Positions 43,878-53,820 are shown, counted from the first letter of the stretch. The stretch: 64,000 nucleotides of DNA from Bacteroidia bacterium (GCA_014376805.1 JACMQU010000036.1:1-64000), one strand, 5' to 3'. Notes: a model not told the origin generated them from the sequence alone. Numbers and translations: made by a program.

Positions 43878-45062
43878 ATGGCAACAATAAAATGGGGCAA
43901 TGAAGAAGTAGAAATATTTGAAATAGAACAACTGGAAGAAGTAGATTCTTAAATTGGCATAGAAAACATTGTCAGTCCTTTTAATCCTTAAGACATCAAG
44001 ATTATTGTTGAGCCGAAAACTATTGACCATTTAATTTCTAGACTTCGCCATGATGAGATTGATTTGAATACAGAATTTCAAAGAAAGGGTAACCTTTGGA
44101 ATTTTGAAAAACAAAGTCGCTTAATTGAATCAATTTTACTTAGATTACCATTACCAGCTTTTTATTTTGATGCCTCAAATGATAATAAATGGCTTGTTGT
44201 AGAAGGTCTTCAAAGGTTATGGAGTTTGAAAAATTTTATCGTCAATGTTGAATTAGTAGAATCAAAAAAGCCCGAAGATAAATCTATCGAATTAAGTGGT
44301 TTAGAGATTTTAACTGAATTAAACAACAAGGGAATTACCTATAATAAGTTAAACAGGACAATGTAAAGAAGAATTTTAGAAACCCCTATAACTACTTATT
44401 TAATTCAACCTGAAACTCCAAAGAATGTAAAGTATAATGTTTTTAAAAGAATTAATTCCGGTGGATTAGGTTTGAACGCTATGGAAATAAGAAATGCACT
44501 TAACCAAGAAAGAATTTCTGAAAACAAAACAAGTCCTGCAGTTTTTATGAAGGAGATGTCTGAAAGCCCAAAATTGAAAGCCATTTTAAAATTGCTGGAT
44601 AAAAGAATGGAAGACCGTGAGTTGTTATTAAGAGCTTATTCTTTTATTGAAAAGGATTTTTCTGAATGTGAGAAACCTTTATCTAGTTTCCTAGATAAGA
44701 CAATAGAAACATTATCTGTTAAAACGAATAATGAACTTGAAAGGATCTCAACTGGGATTATTGAAGCTGTTTATTTTCAACAGGAATTATTCGGTAAACA
44801 TATGTTTAGTCGTTCCATTAATGGAAGCAGTATTAAATTGAACAGTGCATTATTTGAAGTTTGGATTTCCGAAACTTATAAGCTGACCAGAGTTCAAAAG
44901 GAAAAATTGATTATAAATAAAGGAGAACTTACAGAGAAATACAAAGCGATGTTTAGAGAGGATGATTTTTATAAATCTATTGTATCATCAACATCAGGAA
45001 AAGGATCTGTCATGACAAGGTTTAATAAAATTAAATCCTTAATAAATACATATTCAAAATGA
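43878..45062 (+). pseudogene. DUF262-domain protein gene with three in-frame TAA codons
   Basis: A single frame runs from the ATG at 43878 to the TGA at 45060-45062, broken only by TAA at 43950-43952, 43989-43991 and 44364-44366. Its protein has a DUF262/ParB-nuclease-like start, with TEFQRKGNLWNFEKQSRLIE and VVEGLQRLWSLKNF. The family's D-G-Q/L-Q-R active motif here reads EGLQR. A C-terminal helical part follows the KRINSGG motif. DUF262 proteins include GmrSD-type restriction nucleases. The ATPase gene begins in an ATGA overlap, so these were coupled genes. With three stops it is probably dead; misassembly or readthrough are less likely, since TAA ends many intact genes here. Confidence 0.85.
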
Positions 45063-46172
45063 TTACTAGGATTAGAATAAGGAATTTTAAAGCGTTCAGA
45101 GAGGCCGAAATAAATTTGTCCTCGCTAAATTTATTAACAGGCATGAATGGCATGGGTAAGTCAACTTTTATACAATCGTTGCTTTTACTTCGTCAATCTG
45201 ATGCTAACTTGATCCCCGAAATAAGAGGTTTACTATTAAAAGGAGAGATGATTGATATAGGGAAAGGTAAAGATGCCCATAGTATTAATGCCGATAGCGA
45301 TATTATAAGTTTTGAAGTGGATTACGAATATAAACCGGTTGTAAATGTATCGTACAATTTTGTTGCGGAAAGTGATGTACTCCCCTATGATAGCGCAAAT
45401 GAAAAAAATTTAATAAGCGGAGGGCACTTTTCTTTATTTAATAGCAATTTCAAATATATAAAGGCAGAACGAATAGCTCCAGACCATAATTATAAAGCAA
45501 ATCTTGCAGCTGTTCAACAAAATGGTTTTTTAGGATATAGAGGAGAGAACACTCCTTTATTTATTGCACTTAAGGAAGAGACCCAGTTGGTTCGAAAAGT
45601 GTAATTCATCCGAAAGCTGTTTCTGATGAAATTATTTCAAATGTAGATGCATGGCTTAATGAAATTACTCCGGGAACACATATCATATCAAGATATTTCG
45701 GAGAGTTAGATATTGTAAAAATGGGTTATCAATTTGATTATGGAAAAGATGTAACTCCTGAATTTAGTCCAGTCAATGTAGGGTTTGGTTTTACTTATAC
45801 CTTACCCGTAATTTCTGCAATTCTCTCAGCAAAAAAGGAGATTTAATAATAATTGAAAACCCCGAATCACACTTGCATCCGCAAGGTCAGGCTAAATTAG
45901 GGGAGTTAATTGCAAGAGCAGCCAGTGGGGGTGTACAATTAATAATTGAATCACATTCTGACCATTTGTTTAATGGAATTCGCGTTGCTATAAAAAATGG
46001 CTTTGTGAAATCAGATGATGTTTCCGTTTTCTATTTTGTGAGAGATGAAAATTCTAATGAGCATATTACAACTATTGAACAACCTATAATTGAATCAAAT
46101 GGCAGACTTAGTCACAAGCCAAAAGGCTTTTTTGATGAATATTCAAAGCAATTAGATGAACTCATAAAATAA
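45059..46172 (+). pseudogene. AAA-family ATPase (DUF3696) gene with two frameshifts
   Basis: The first frame (45059-45604) has Walker A GMNGMGKSTF after IRNFKAFREAEINLSSLNLL. It shifts near 45590 into a frame reading VIHPKAVSDEIISNVDAWL to about 45830. It shifts again after AKKGDLIIIENPESHLHPQ (Walker B region) and ends with ESHSDHLFNGIR and GFFDEYSKQLDELI, the DUF3696 tail. Joined, it is a complete SMC/OLD-like ATPase. Such ATPases pair with DUF262 nucleases in defence loci (family knowledge). The second shift sits at an A/G run, a normal place for indels. Confidence 0.85.
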
Positions 46173-46178
46173 TTAGAA

Positions 46179-47134
46179 ATGGTTTACATGTTTAATGAGT
46201 TATCTCTCTCACAAGTAGATTCAATATCTGATGTCAGAAAGGTTTTAGAAACATTTGTAAAATCATACATACGAGCAAAGGAATTTGGATTAACTGAAAT
46301 TCGAATTCACGAAAGGGTTAAGGATTTGTATCAATTTAAATTGCACGATAATTACAGAATTGATACTTGGTTGAAAGATAATGAAGTTAATTACGATTTA
46401 AAAGATAGATTTAGGGAGATTGTTGCTAATCCACCTTTAATTAGGGAAGATGAAATAATGGAAAGGAGTTATATGAACGCTCCGAATTTTATAAAATTAT
46501 TGATGAAACAAAAAACGCTGTTTTTGGTTTGGGTGCAGCACACATTTATGGCACATTGGCCCTAAGTTTGGGAACATATAATGAGTGGTTAAAATCTTCA
46601 ATTTCAATTCAACATTACTCATTAAATTATCAAGGAAATGAGAATATTCTTGATGTTAATGTATTTAACTTTTCATCGAAGGAAATTCATTCTGAATGGA
46701 TTAAAAATGAGCAAAAGCAAAACCTTGAAAAAAGCATTGACCTTTGGAATAAAAGGGAAGAGTATTTTCCAAACATCTTATTTGGAACTGATTTAGAAAA
46801 TCAACTTAAAAAAATAGGATTGACAAAAAAATTTTCTAAAATTATTGAATGTTTAAAAAGATTGGATGCGTATGCTAAAATTTGGAATGAGGGTGGGTTT
46901 AATTTGAATAAACTCAAAAATCAGTCCTTAATGGACATTAGTGGGGAATCGGAAAGCACCATGAAACAATACGCTGCATTGAGAATGTTCAGTTTATCTA
47001 ATGGTCAAAAAGTTCAATTTGAATTGCACATTAAAATACCTGATGTTAGAATTTATTTTGTCGCAAATGAAACATTACATAAAATAACTGTAGGATACAT
47101 TGGTATGCATATTAGAACTTCTTTGTATAATTGA
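46179..47134 (+). pseudogene. Unknown third protein of the cassette, one frameshift
   Basis: Frame one (46179-46565) gives ELSLSQVDSISDVRKVLETF and IRIHERVKDLYQFKLHDNYR. It must shift near 46460-46475 to the frame reading YERSEFYKIIDETKNAVFGL, which runs to 47134. Joined, the protein has about 318 residues. Its C-terminal part (FELHIKIPDVRIYFV, then KITVGYIGMHIRTS) has the look of a small RelE/ParE-like or similar domain, but I cannot name the family. It begins 6 bases after the ATPase stop, so it was part of the same operon. Confidence 0.65.
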
Positions 47135-47273
47135 TGTATAACAAAATCGATTTCTACAGCACACTTTTATTTTTGTTTAAACTAAAAAAGCTAACCCAAT
47201 TACCTAAGTCTACATCAGTTACAAATTACGCATATCTTCAAGCTTATCATGAACATAACAATAAGTTTAATAT

Positions 47274-49919
47274 TTACGACATTGCCGGCTCTGCACCAAA
47301 CTCCATTTCACCTACATCATCCATTTCTTTTAGTTTCATAATCTGATCCAAAGCATCCGGAACAACATCAGAACATATAGTGATAAAACTATGTCTGGTT
47401 GCGTTTTTTATGGCGTAATCTATCGCTTCAGTTTCTTTCATGATCACGGTAACCTTTTTGTTCGGATCAACCTGGGTAATTCCCTTCATCATTAAAGCAA
47501 CAATTTCTTTTTCGGTACGGCCACGTAAATTTTTGTCCTGCCTGATTATAATCTCATCAAATATTTTTGCGGCTATGGTTCCGAGTGCAATGGTATCTTC
47601 ATCGCGCCTGTCGCCTACACCCGCTATCACACCAATATGGCGCGCATCAATTTTTGAAAGAAGTTCTGCTATGGCTTCAAATCCTGCTGCATTGTGCGCA
47701 TAATCAACCATCACCTCAAAATTTCTGAATCTGAAAATATTCATTCGTCCCGGTGTTTGTGCCGGGCCGGGAATAAAGGTAGCAAGTGCTGTGCGCATAT
47801 CTTCAATTTTAAAATTACGGATAAAACCTGCTAAAACCGTAGGAAGTATATTTTGAATATTATAGGTGGCCCTTCCACCAAATGTAAGCGGAATATTAAC
47901 AGATTTTTCAACCCTTATTTTCCATGTCCCTTTACAAATAGTAACATAACCGTTTTCGTGTATGGCCGCCAAACCGCCTGTTTTCATATGCTCAACTATT
48001 AACGGATTGTTTTCGTCCATGCTAAAGTAAGCCACCTTGCAATTTAGTCCGTTTGCCATTGCAGCGGTCCATTTGTTATCAGCATTTAAAATAGCATAGC
48101 CTTCAGGTAAAACACTTTCAGGAACTACACCTTTTACACGGGCTAATTGTTCAATTGTATCAATGTCCTGCAAGCCTAAATGGTCTTCGGCTATATTTGT
48201 AACTATGGCCATATCGCAGTTATGAAAACCTAAGCCTGCACGCAATATTCCGCCTCGTGCACATTCCAGTACGGCAAAATCAACAGTTGGATCTTTTAAT
48301 ACAAACTCAGAGCTAACCGGGCCGGTGCAATCTCCACGCATCATGAGTTGATTTTGAATATATATACCATCTGTTGTGGTATATCCTACTTTATAACCCA
48401 TTGTTTTTACCATGTGAGCCATTAAGCGGGTAGTGGTAGTTTTACCATTGGTACCGGCAACAGCAATAATAGGGATGCGGGCACTTGTTCCAGGAGGATA
48501 TAACATATCTATAACCGGCTCGGCTACATTGCGTGGCAAACCCTCCGTTGGATCAATATGCATTCTGAAACCCGGAGCGGCATTAACTTCTAACACGGCA
48601 CCTCCGTTTTTTGTTATCGGCTCACTTAAACTTTCAGCCATTATATCAATGCCACAAATATCCAAACCAATAATCTGCGCAATACGTTCACACATAAAGA
48701 TATTATCAGGGTGAACTCTATCTGTTATATCTGTTGCTGTACCTCCGGTACTTAAGTTAGCAGTTGGCTTAAGCCATAACTCTTCGCCAGCCGGAAGGAT
48801 GCTTTCCAGCGTTAAATTGTTTTTTATAAGAATGTCTTCTGTAAATAAATCAATCTTAATGCTTGTCAGCGTTTTTTCATGTCCGAAACCTCTTCTTGGA
48901 TCTTTATTGATAAGGTCTATCAACTCTTGGATGGTATGTTTGCCATCCCCTTTTACAGCTGCCGGTTTTCGGATAGCAGCAGCTACAAATTTATAATTGA
49001 TCACCAGAACTCTATGGTCGAGCCCGGTTATAAAGCGTTCAACAATAATGGCCCTTCCGTATTTTTTTGCAGCCTCCATTCCTTTCACAGCTTCCTCCCA
49101 GTTCATTATATTGGTGGTTGCACCTTTGCCGTGATTGCCATCAACCGGTTTCGTAACAAGTGGATATTTTACACTTTCTACAGCAGCCAGCAAGCCTTCT
49201 TCGTTATATACGATTCTTCCTTTAGGTACCGGAATTTCTGCTGCTTCCAGTAAGTTTTTAGTTTCTTCTTTATCGCATGCAATATCTACAGCTATACTGC
49301 TTGTTGTGCTGGCAATGGTGGCTCTTATTCTGCGTTGGTTCTTACCGTAACCTAACTGTACAAGAGAGCTACGGTTTAAACGGATATAAGGTATGCCTCT
49401 AGCTACAGCTTCATCCACTATGCTGCCGGTACTGGGCCCCAGGCGTTCATCTTCTCTTATTTCGCGCAGGTTCTGTATGTCATCTGTAAGGTCGTAAGGA
49501 ATGTTTGCAATAAGGGCTTCTGCAATTCTAACGGAGGCCTTGGCTGTATAAACCCCTGCCTTTTCTTCCATATAGCTGAACACTACATTATATATGCCAT
49601 GTTTGCCGGTTGTTCGGGTTCGTCCAAAACCACACTCCATACCGGCAAGGCTCTGTAATTCAAGTGCTATATGCTCAATTACATGGCCCATCCAGGTGCC
49701 TTCTTTTATGCGTTCAAAAAAACCTCCCGGCTTGCCTACAGAACACCTGTGACTATACATTGTAGGGAACATTGCTGCCAGGCGTTCCCCATATCCCTCA
49801 ATCATATTAGTAGGACGCTCTTCCATTTCCTCTAAATCAAGCCGCATGTGTATAAGTTTATGCCGGCGAACCGACCAGTAATTTGGCCCACGCATTACTT
49901 TGATGTCAAGTATTTTCAT
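47274..49919 (-). CDS. cphA: Cyanophycin synthetase
   Basis: The 881-residue cytoplasmic enzyme builds multi-L-arginyl-poly-L-aspartate (cyanophycin) from Asp and Arg with ATP. Its N-terminal CphA domain (1-160) has GYGERLAAMFPTMYSHRCS and HVIEHIALELQSLAG. An ATP-grasp domain (about 215-475) has TKPVDGNHGKGATTN and VLEVNAAPGFRMH. A Mur-ligase-like domain (about 480-881) has the P-loop AGTNGKTTTTRL and MVDYAHNAAGFEAI. Length and order match the family. The cphB gene is divergent, 145 bases away, and an iaaA-type gene lies next to that. Confidence 0.96.
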   Translation of the reverse strand: MKILDIKVMRGPNYWSVRRHKLIHMRLDLEEMEERPTNMIEGYGERLAAMFPTMYSHRCSVGKPGGFFERIKEGTWMGHVIEHIALELQSLAGMECGFGRTRTTGKHGIYNVVFSYMEEKAGVYTAKASVRIAEALIANIPYDLTDDIQNLREIREDERLGPSTGSIVDEAVARGIPYIRLNRSSLVQLGYGKNQRRIRATIASTTSSIAVDIACDKEETKNLLEAAEIPVPKGRIVYNEEGLLAAVESVKYPLVTKPVDGNHGKGATTNIMNWEEAVKGMEAAKKYGRAIIVERFITGLDHRVLVINYKFVAAAIRKPAAVKGDGKHTIQELIDLINKDPRRGFGHEKTLTSIKIDLFTEDILIKNNLTLESILPAGEELWLKPTANLSTGGTATDITDRVHPDNIFMCERIAQIIGLDICGIDIMAESLSEPITKNGGAVLEVNAAPGFRMHIDPTEGLPRNVAEPVIDMLYPPGTSARIPIIAVAGTNGKTTTTRLMAHMVKTMGYKVGYTTTDGIYIQNQLMMRGDCTGPVSSEFVLKDPTVDFAVLECARGGILRAGLGFHNCDMAIVTNIAEDHLGLQDIDTIEQLARVKGVVPESVLPEGYAILNADNKWTAAMANGLNCKVAYFSMDENNPLIVEHMKTGGLAAIHENGYVTICKGTWKIRVEKSVNIPLTFGGRATYNIQNILPTVLAGFIRNFKIEDMRTALATFIPGPAQTPGRMNIFRFRNFEVMVDYAHNAAGFEAIAELLSKIDARHIGVIAGVGDRRDEDTIALGTIAAKIFDEIIIRQDKNLRGRTEKEIVALMMKGITQVDPNKKVTVIMKETEAIDYAIKNATRHSFITICSDVVPDALDQIMKLKEMDDVGEMEFGAEPAMS

Positions 49920-50002
49920 AATTTTCTGCTTTAATTATTGAGGTTTTTGTTTGTTTATTATGGCATTCTATACACTGAGTGTTAATTTAGTGTAAATCTT
50001 TT

Positions 50003-50033
50003 TTTGAATCAAAATAGGTGACCTTTATATTTG
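50003..50033 (+). promoter_or_regulatory. Promoter of cphB
   Basis: TTTG (50003-50006), a 19-base spacer and TATATTTG (50026-50033) match the Bacteroidota consensus exactly. The TTG start of cphB follows 31 bases later. Confidence 0.75.
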
Positions 50034-50064
50034 CTCCTTCAAGAACAATAATAACTAAACAAAA

Positions 50065-50943
50065 TTGGAAAAACCAAAGGGAAAACTCATCTCTATAGGT
50101 GGGGCTGAAGATAAAGGCACAGATTTAGAGCATGGATTTTTGCAACGCAACCGACTTAATTTTTTTGAACTGGGCATTTTAAAGCGTATCGTTGATGAAG
50201 TTGGGGGTGTTGATAAAAGGATTGAAGTGATTACAACAGCCTCTTCTATTCCGGATGAGGTGGGAGCTAATTATGTTCATGCATTTGGTAAAATTGGATG
50301 TAAGAATATTGGATTATTACCTATTCGTAACCGGCAGGATGTGGCTGATGTAGAATACATTGAACGCATAAAAAATTGCAATGGTGTTATGTTTAGTGGC
50401 GGAGATCAGTTAAGGCTGTCTACGGTGTTTGGAGGAACCGATATTTATCAGATACTTCATGAAAGGTTACTAGCAGAAGAACGGTTTGTGATAGCGGGTA
50501 CAAGTGCCGGAGCAATGGCAATGAGCAATACAATGATTTATCAGGGCAAAAGCGATCTTGCCCATTTAAAAGGTGAAGTAAAAATTACTACCGGCCTTGC
50601 TTTTGTAGCTAATGTAATTATTGATTCTCACTTTGATACACGCGGTAGGTTCAACCGGCTTGCGCAGGCTATAGCAAGTAATCCGCAATGCACTGGTATT
50701 GGATTGGGAGAAGACACAGGTGTAATTATTACAGAAGGTAATCAAATGGAAGTTATTGGAAGTGGTGCTGTGGTAATAGTTGATGGTAAAGACATTAGAC
50801 ATTCTAATATTACTGACATTTCTGAAGGTGCCCCTATTTCTATTGAAGGATTAAGGGTGAATATACTTGTTAAGGGTAATGGCTATTTGTTGAAGGAAAG
50901 AAAATTTATTGAAAAAGTTACTGAATATATAAGTATTAAATAA
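50065..50943 (+). CDS. cphB: Cyanophycinase
   Basis: The 292-residue serine peptidase (S51) degrades cyanophycin to beta-Asp-Arg dipeptides. The nucleophile is Ser147 in AGTSAGAMAM, with GVMFSGGDQLRLS and DSHFDTRGRFNRL as family motifs. The start must be the TTG at 50065; no in-frame ATG occurs until residue 109 and a stop lies just upstream. There is no signal peptide, so it acts inside the cell. It is divergent from cphA, with its own promoter, so synthesis and breakdown could be regulated separately. Confidence 0.95.
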   Translation: MEKPKGKLISIGGAEDKGTDLEHGFLQRNRLNFFELGILKRIVDEVGGVDKRIEVITTASSIPDEVGANYVHAFGKIGCKNIGLLPIRNRQDVADVEYIERIKNCNGVMFSGGDQLRLSTVFGGTDIYQILHERLLAEERFVIAGTSAGAMAMSNTMIYQGKSDLAHLKGEVKITTGLAFVANVIIDSHFDTRGRFNRLAQAIASNPQCTGIGLGEDTGVIITEGNQMEVIGSGAVVIVDGKDIRHSNITDISEGAPISIEGLRVNILVKGNGYLLKERKFIEKVTEYISIK

Positions 50944-51121
50944 TACAACATTTGCATGCCCTGTTTATTGGGTTTTTAATTAAGCAAGTATCAGAACAGT
51001 GCATTATAACAGGCAAGTTTTATTACAGATAATGCTTTCATTTTAACGATGATTATTTGTTTTAATAGAAGAAATTATATACTATTGATGTTGAGTACAA
51101 TTTAGCACCTAAAATAAAAAT

Positions 51122-51319
51122 ATGATTAATACAGATGATGTTCAGATTGAATTAAGTCGTGAGTTTCAGTCTTATATTGCCGAAGTGCCTGAATTACCTG
51201 GCTGTATAGCCAATGGTGAAACAGAAATTGAAGCAATTGAGAATGTGAAATTAATTATCAGTGAATGGATGAACACTGCCAAAACAAGAGCAGAACTTCG
51301 TGCACTGGCTGTTAATTAA
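51122..51319 (+). CDS. Orphan HicB-family antitoxin-like protein
   Basis: The 65-residue protein has the HicB core YIAEVPELPGCIANGETEIE and AIENVKLIISEWMN. HicB antitoxins bind and neutralise HicA RNases and usually carry a DNA-binding domain; here no DNA-binding extension and no HicA ORF appear within several hundred bases either side. It could have another role, or the toxin may have been lost. Confidence 0.75.
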   Translation: MINTDDVQIELSREFQSYIAEVPELPGCIANGETEIEAIENVKLIISEWMNTAKTRAELRALAVN

Positions 51320-51471
51320 ATTGAATAATTATTTAGTCCGATTAATAAATTTTGATCGTTAGTTTGTTTTTTTCAGGTCAGAAACTTTTTACATGTCTTC
51401 AAAGTAACCTGTACACTTAAAGCAGGCAGTTTCTTTTCATTAAATTTTAAGGTAGTATTTTTAATAGTAGC

Positions 51472-52410
51472 CTATTCATAAATCCTTATCTGCAGTTCTG
51501 TATCACTGTTTTTCCATGCTCTGTACATCCCTGCCGAGTTAAATGGGAGTTCAATATTTCCATATGAATCAATAGCTATTAACCCACCTTCTCCTCCCAT
51601 TTTTACCAGCTTTTCTTTAACTACAAAATCACAGGCCTCTTTTAATGAAAGTCCTTTGTATTCCATTAAGCAACTAATATCGTAAGCTACAACGGCACGT
51701 ATAAAATACTCGCCATGCCCGGTACAACTAATGGCGCAGGTATTATTGTTAGCATAAGTGCCCGCACCAATTATCGAACTATCACCTACCCGGCCAAAAC
51801 GTTTATTGGTCATACCTCCGGTTGAAGTGGCAGCAGCCAGGTTGCCGTATTGATCTAAAGCAACACAACCAACTGTTCCAAATTTTTTTTCGCTGTTTTC
51901 TTTTTTGTCGGTATGATCCAATTGATAACTATCTGTTTCTTTTACTTCCTGCCATTGATTGAAACGTTCCTGCGTATAAAAATATTCAGGACCGGCAGTT
52001 GGTAAACTCATCTTATGGGCAAAGGCTTCAGCATCTGGCCCACTTAAAAAAACATGACCCGATTTTTCTTTTATGAGCCTTGCCAGTTGTACAGGGTTTT
52101 TAATATTACTTACGCCGCAAACTGCACCCGCCTCCAGCGTTAATCCATCCATTATACTTGCATCCATTTCATGCGTTCCTTTGTTGGTAAAAACAGCCCC
52201 CTTACCCGCATTAAATAATGGAAAATTTTCAAGACTGCTTACGGAAGATTCAACAGCATCCAAGCTGCTACCTCCCATTTTTAAAATTTGTTCGCCAATT
52301 GTAATCGCATCCTGTAAACCTTGCTTATACATATTTTCTTTTTCAGTAAACATTAAATGTCGCAATATGGTTCCGGCTCCGCCATGTATGGCAATTGCGT
52401 ATTTTTTCAT
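51472..52410 (-). CDS. iaaA: Isoaspartyl peptidase / type III L-asparaginase
   Basis: This 312-residue Ntn-hydrolase is made as a precursor that cleaves itself before Thr179 in the motif FGTVGCVALD, which becomes the nucleophile. The N-terminal motif IAIHGGAGTI and the later GDSSIIGAGTYA and SCTGHGEYFIR are typical of family T2. The enzyme removes beta-aspartyl residues. It can split the beta-Asp-Arg dipeptides released by cyanophycinase, and its place beside cphA and cphB supports that job. It has no signal peptide. Confidence 0.93.
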   Translation of the reverse strand: MKKYAIAIHGGAGTILRHLMFTEKENMYKQGLQDAITIGEQILKMGGSSLDAVESSVSSLENFPLFNAGKGAVFTNKGTHEMDASIMDGLTLEAGAVCGVSNIKNPVQLARLIKEKSGHVFLSGPDAEAFAHKMSLPTAGPEYFYTQERFNQWQEVKETDSYQLDHTDKKENSEKKFGTVGCVALDQYGNLAAATSTGGMTNKRFGRVGDSSIIGAGTYANNNTCAISCTGHGEYFIRAVVAYDISCLMEYKGLSLKEACDFVVKEKLVKMGGEGGLIAIDSYGNIELPFNSAGMYRAWKNSDTELQIRIYE

Positions 52411-52605
52411 GCTTTAAAATTATTGTATTTTATTATTTGTTCCAGAAATGAACTAAGCTTTTTTAAGTTATTATCAATTGAAAAATGTTAGAGGTTTTGT
52501 ATAAAAATTAAGAAACGGGCCTTAACATAATGAAAAGTACAATCTTACATTTTACTGCTGAACCGACAATATATTACTGCTGCTACAGGCGGTAAATTTG
52601 ATAAC

Positions 52606-53370
52606 CTACCATTGAGCAGTTGGATCATACCTGAATACTTCACTCATTTCTTCAACTAAAGGGGTTAAATAGGGGCTGTGTTCGCATTTTCTGCCCCCGT
52701 TAATAGGTTTCCATGTGTATTCATCCGGCAAGCATAGGCCGGCCTTTAAAAGAATAGGTGTAATATTCTTTAACCATTTTTCCTGCAATATTTTTTCCCC
52801 TTCAAAAATACCTTCCTCTCTTAAAAGGTCTTCAAATGGGCCTTCTTCAAACATGCCTAAAGCAAAGTTCCATGCCTCGTTTAAAACAGTCTGCATTTTA
52901 AAATGACTTTCATCATTAGCTGCTCCCAATTTTACTACCCAGGTATTAGCATGAAATACATGGTACTTCAATTCTCCTTTAACTTTACGTGCAACTTTGG
53001 CTAAAGGTTCATAACTGCTATGTGCCAGCATTTCAAAACGCAACTGATCTGCATGATCATATAAAAAGTGACGGATCAGACTAAAATCATAGTCGCCATT
53101 TGGCAATTCCAGTAATTGTGCATTATGAAACTGACTTGCGTTACGCATAAAAGCAACTATGTCGGGTTCCTGCTCGCCAAACTCATGCAATAATGTATAC
53201 AATGCCTGCGCCTGGCCAATTTTATCCTGTGCCATGCTAGAAAAAGCAATGTCTTCTTCCAGAATAGGGCCTAATCCGGTCCATTCACTGTTGCGGTGCC
53301 CGATAATCAGCAAGTCGTCGGCCATTTTATAGAGCAACTCCTTTAGGGCATCAGTTGTATTTTCATTCAT
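52606..53370 (-). CDS. paaC: 1,2-phenylacetyl-CoA epoxidase subunit C
   Basis: The start at 53370 (MNENTTDALKEL) fits better than 53397, which would overlap paaB by 17 bases. The 254-residue protein has the ferritin-like subunit C blocks NSEWTGLGPILEEDIAFSSM, HVFHANTWVVKLGAANDES and LNEAWNFALGMF. PaaC forms a structural heterodimer with the diiron subunit PaaA in ring epoxidation of phenylacetyl-CoA. It is the last gene of the cluster. Confidence 0.93.
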   Translation of the reverse strand: MNENTTDALKELLYKMADDLLIIGHRNSEWTGLGPILEEDIAFSSMAQDKIGQAQALYTLLHEFGEQEPDIVAFMRNASQFHNAQLLELPNGDYDFSLIRHFLYDHADQLRFEMLAHSSYEPLAKVARKVKGELKYHVFHANTWVVKLGAANDESHFKMQTVLNEAWNFALGMFEEGPFEDLLREEGIFEGEKILQEKWLKNITPILLKAGLCLPDEYTWKPINGGRKCEHSPYLTPLVEEMSEVFRYDPTAQW

Positions 53371-53380
53371 GTGTAATCTT

Positions 53381-53758
53381 TTAATCTTTTGGCCCAAGCC
53401 CTTTTTTAAATTTATTTATTTTATCCATCACTTTGTAACCACCGGCTTCCCGGTATTGTTTTTCCGGTATTGTTTCAAATATATCGGAATCTTCATAGTC
53501 TGTAGTAAATACATCACGGGTTTTAACTACCCAGATATTTACACTTATTCCTCTTCGGCCAAATTGTTCTTTGCCAAATAAAAGTGCCATTTCGGTATTT
53601 GGAGCATGCACAATGCCAACATGCATGTGTTGATCACCACGTTTTTTTTGGTGAAAAACTTCATATGTTTCCCATTGATCCATTTCTTTCAGCGGTTCAA
53701 TAGGATTACTGTCTTCTATAGCTGCCCGTATTACACGCGGGTCGAGAGATTTGATCAT
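53381..53758 (-). CDS. paaB: 1,2-phenylacetyl-CoA epoxidase subunit B
   Basis: The 125-residue protein has the PaaB blocks WETYEVFHQKKRGDQHMHVG and HAPNTEMALLFGKEQFGRRG. It is a small bridging subunit of the epoxidase. The gene is 10 bases from paaC and 62 from paaA, so all three form an operon. Confidence 0.92.
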   Translation of the reverse strand: MIKSLDPRVIRAAIEDSNPIEPLKEMDQWETYEVFHQKKRGDQHMHVGIVHAPNTEMALLFGKEQFGRRGISVNIWVVKTRDVFTTDYEDSDIFETIPEKQYREAGGYKVMDKINKFKKGLGPKD

Positions 53759-53820
53759 GTATGGATGTAAACTTTAAAAAGTATAGGAATATTTAAATAC
53801 GGGTATTGTTGCTGAAAAGT

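Noticed and set aside
43734-44030. 98-codon minus-strand open frame opposite the DUF262 gene start
   Set aside because: It is low complexity (Phe/Tyr/Asn-rich) and lies on the other strand of the DUF262 coding sequence.
43950-44366. Stop-codon reassignment (TAA read as an amino acid)
   Set aside because: Many intact genes in the window end with TAA (for example carB at 28427 and the PKD adhesin at 4294), so the standard code holds.
47131-47346. 71-codon plus-strand open frame between the cassette and cphA
   Set aside because: Mostly overlaps the cphA 3' end on the other strand, is Ser/Asn-rich without motifs, and has no support from neighbours.
50957-50979. Terminator after cphB
   Set aside because: The hairpin has only a three-base CCC/GGG stem before the T-run; too weak to list.
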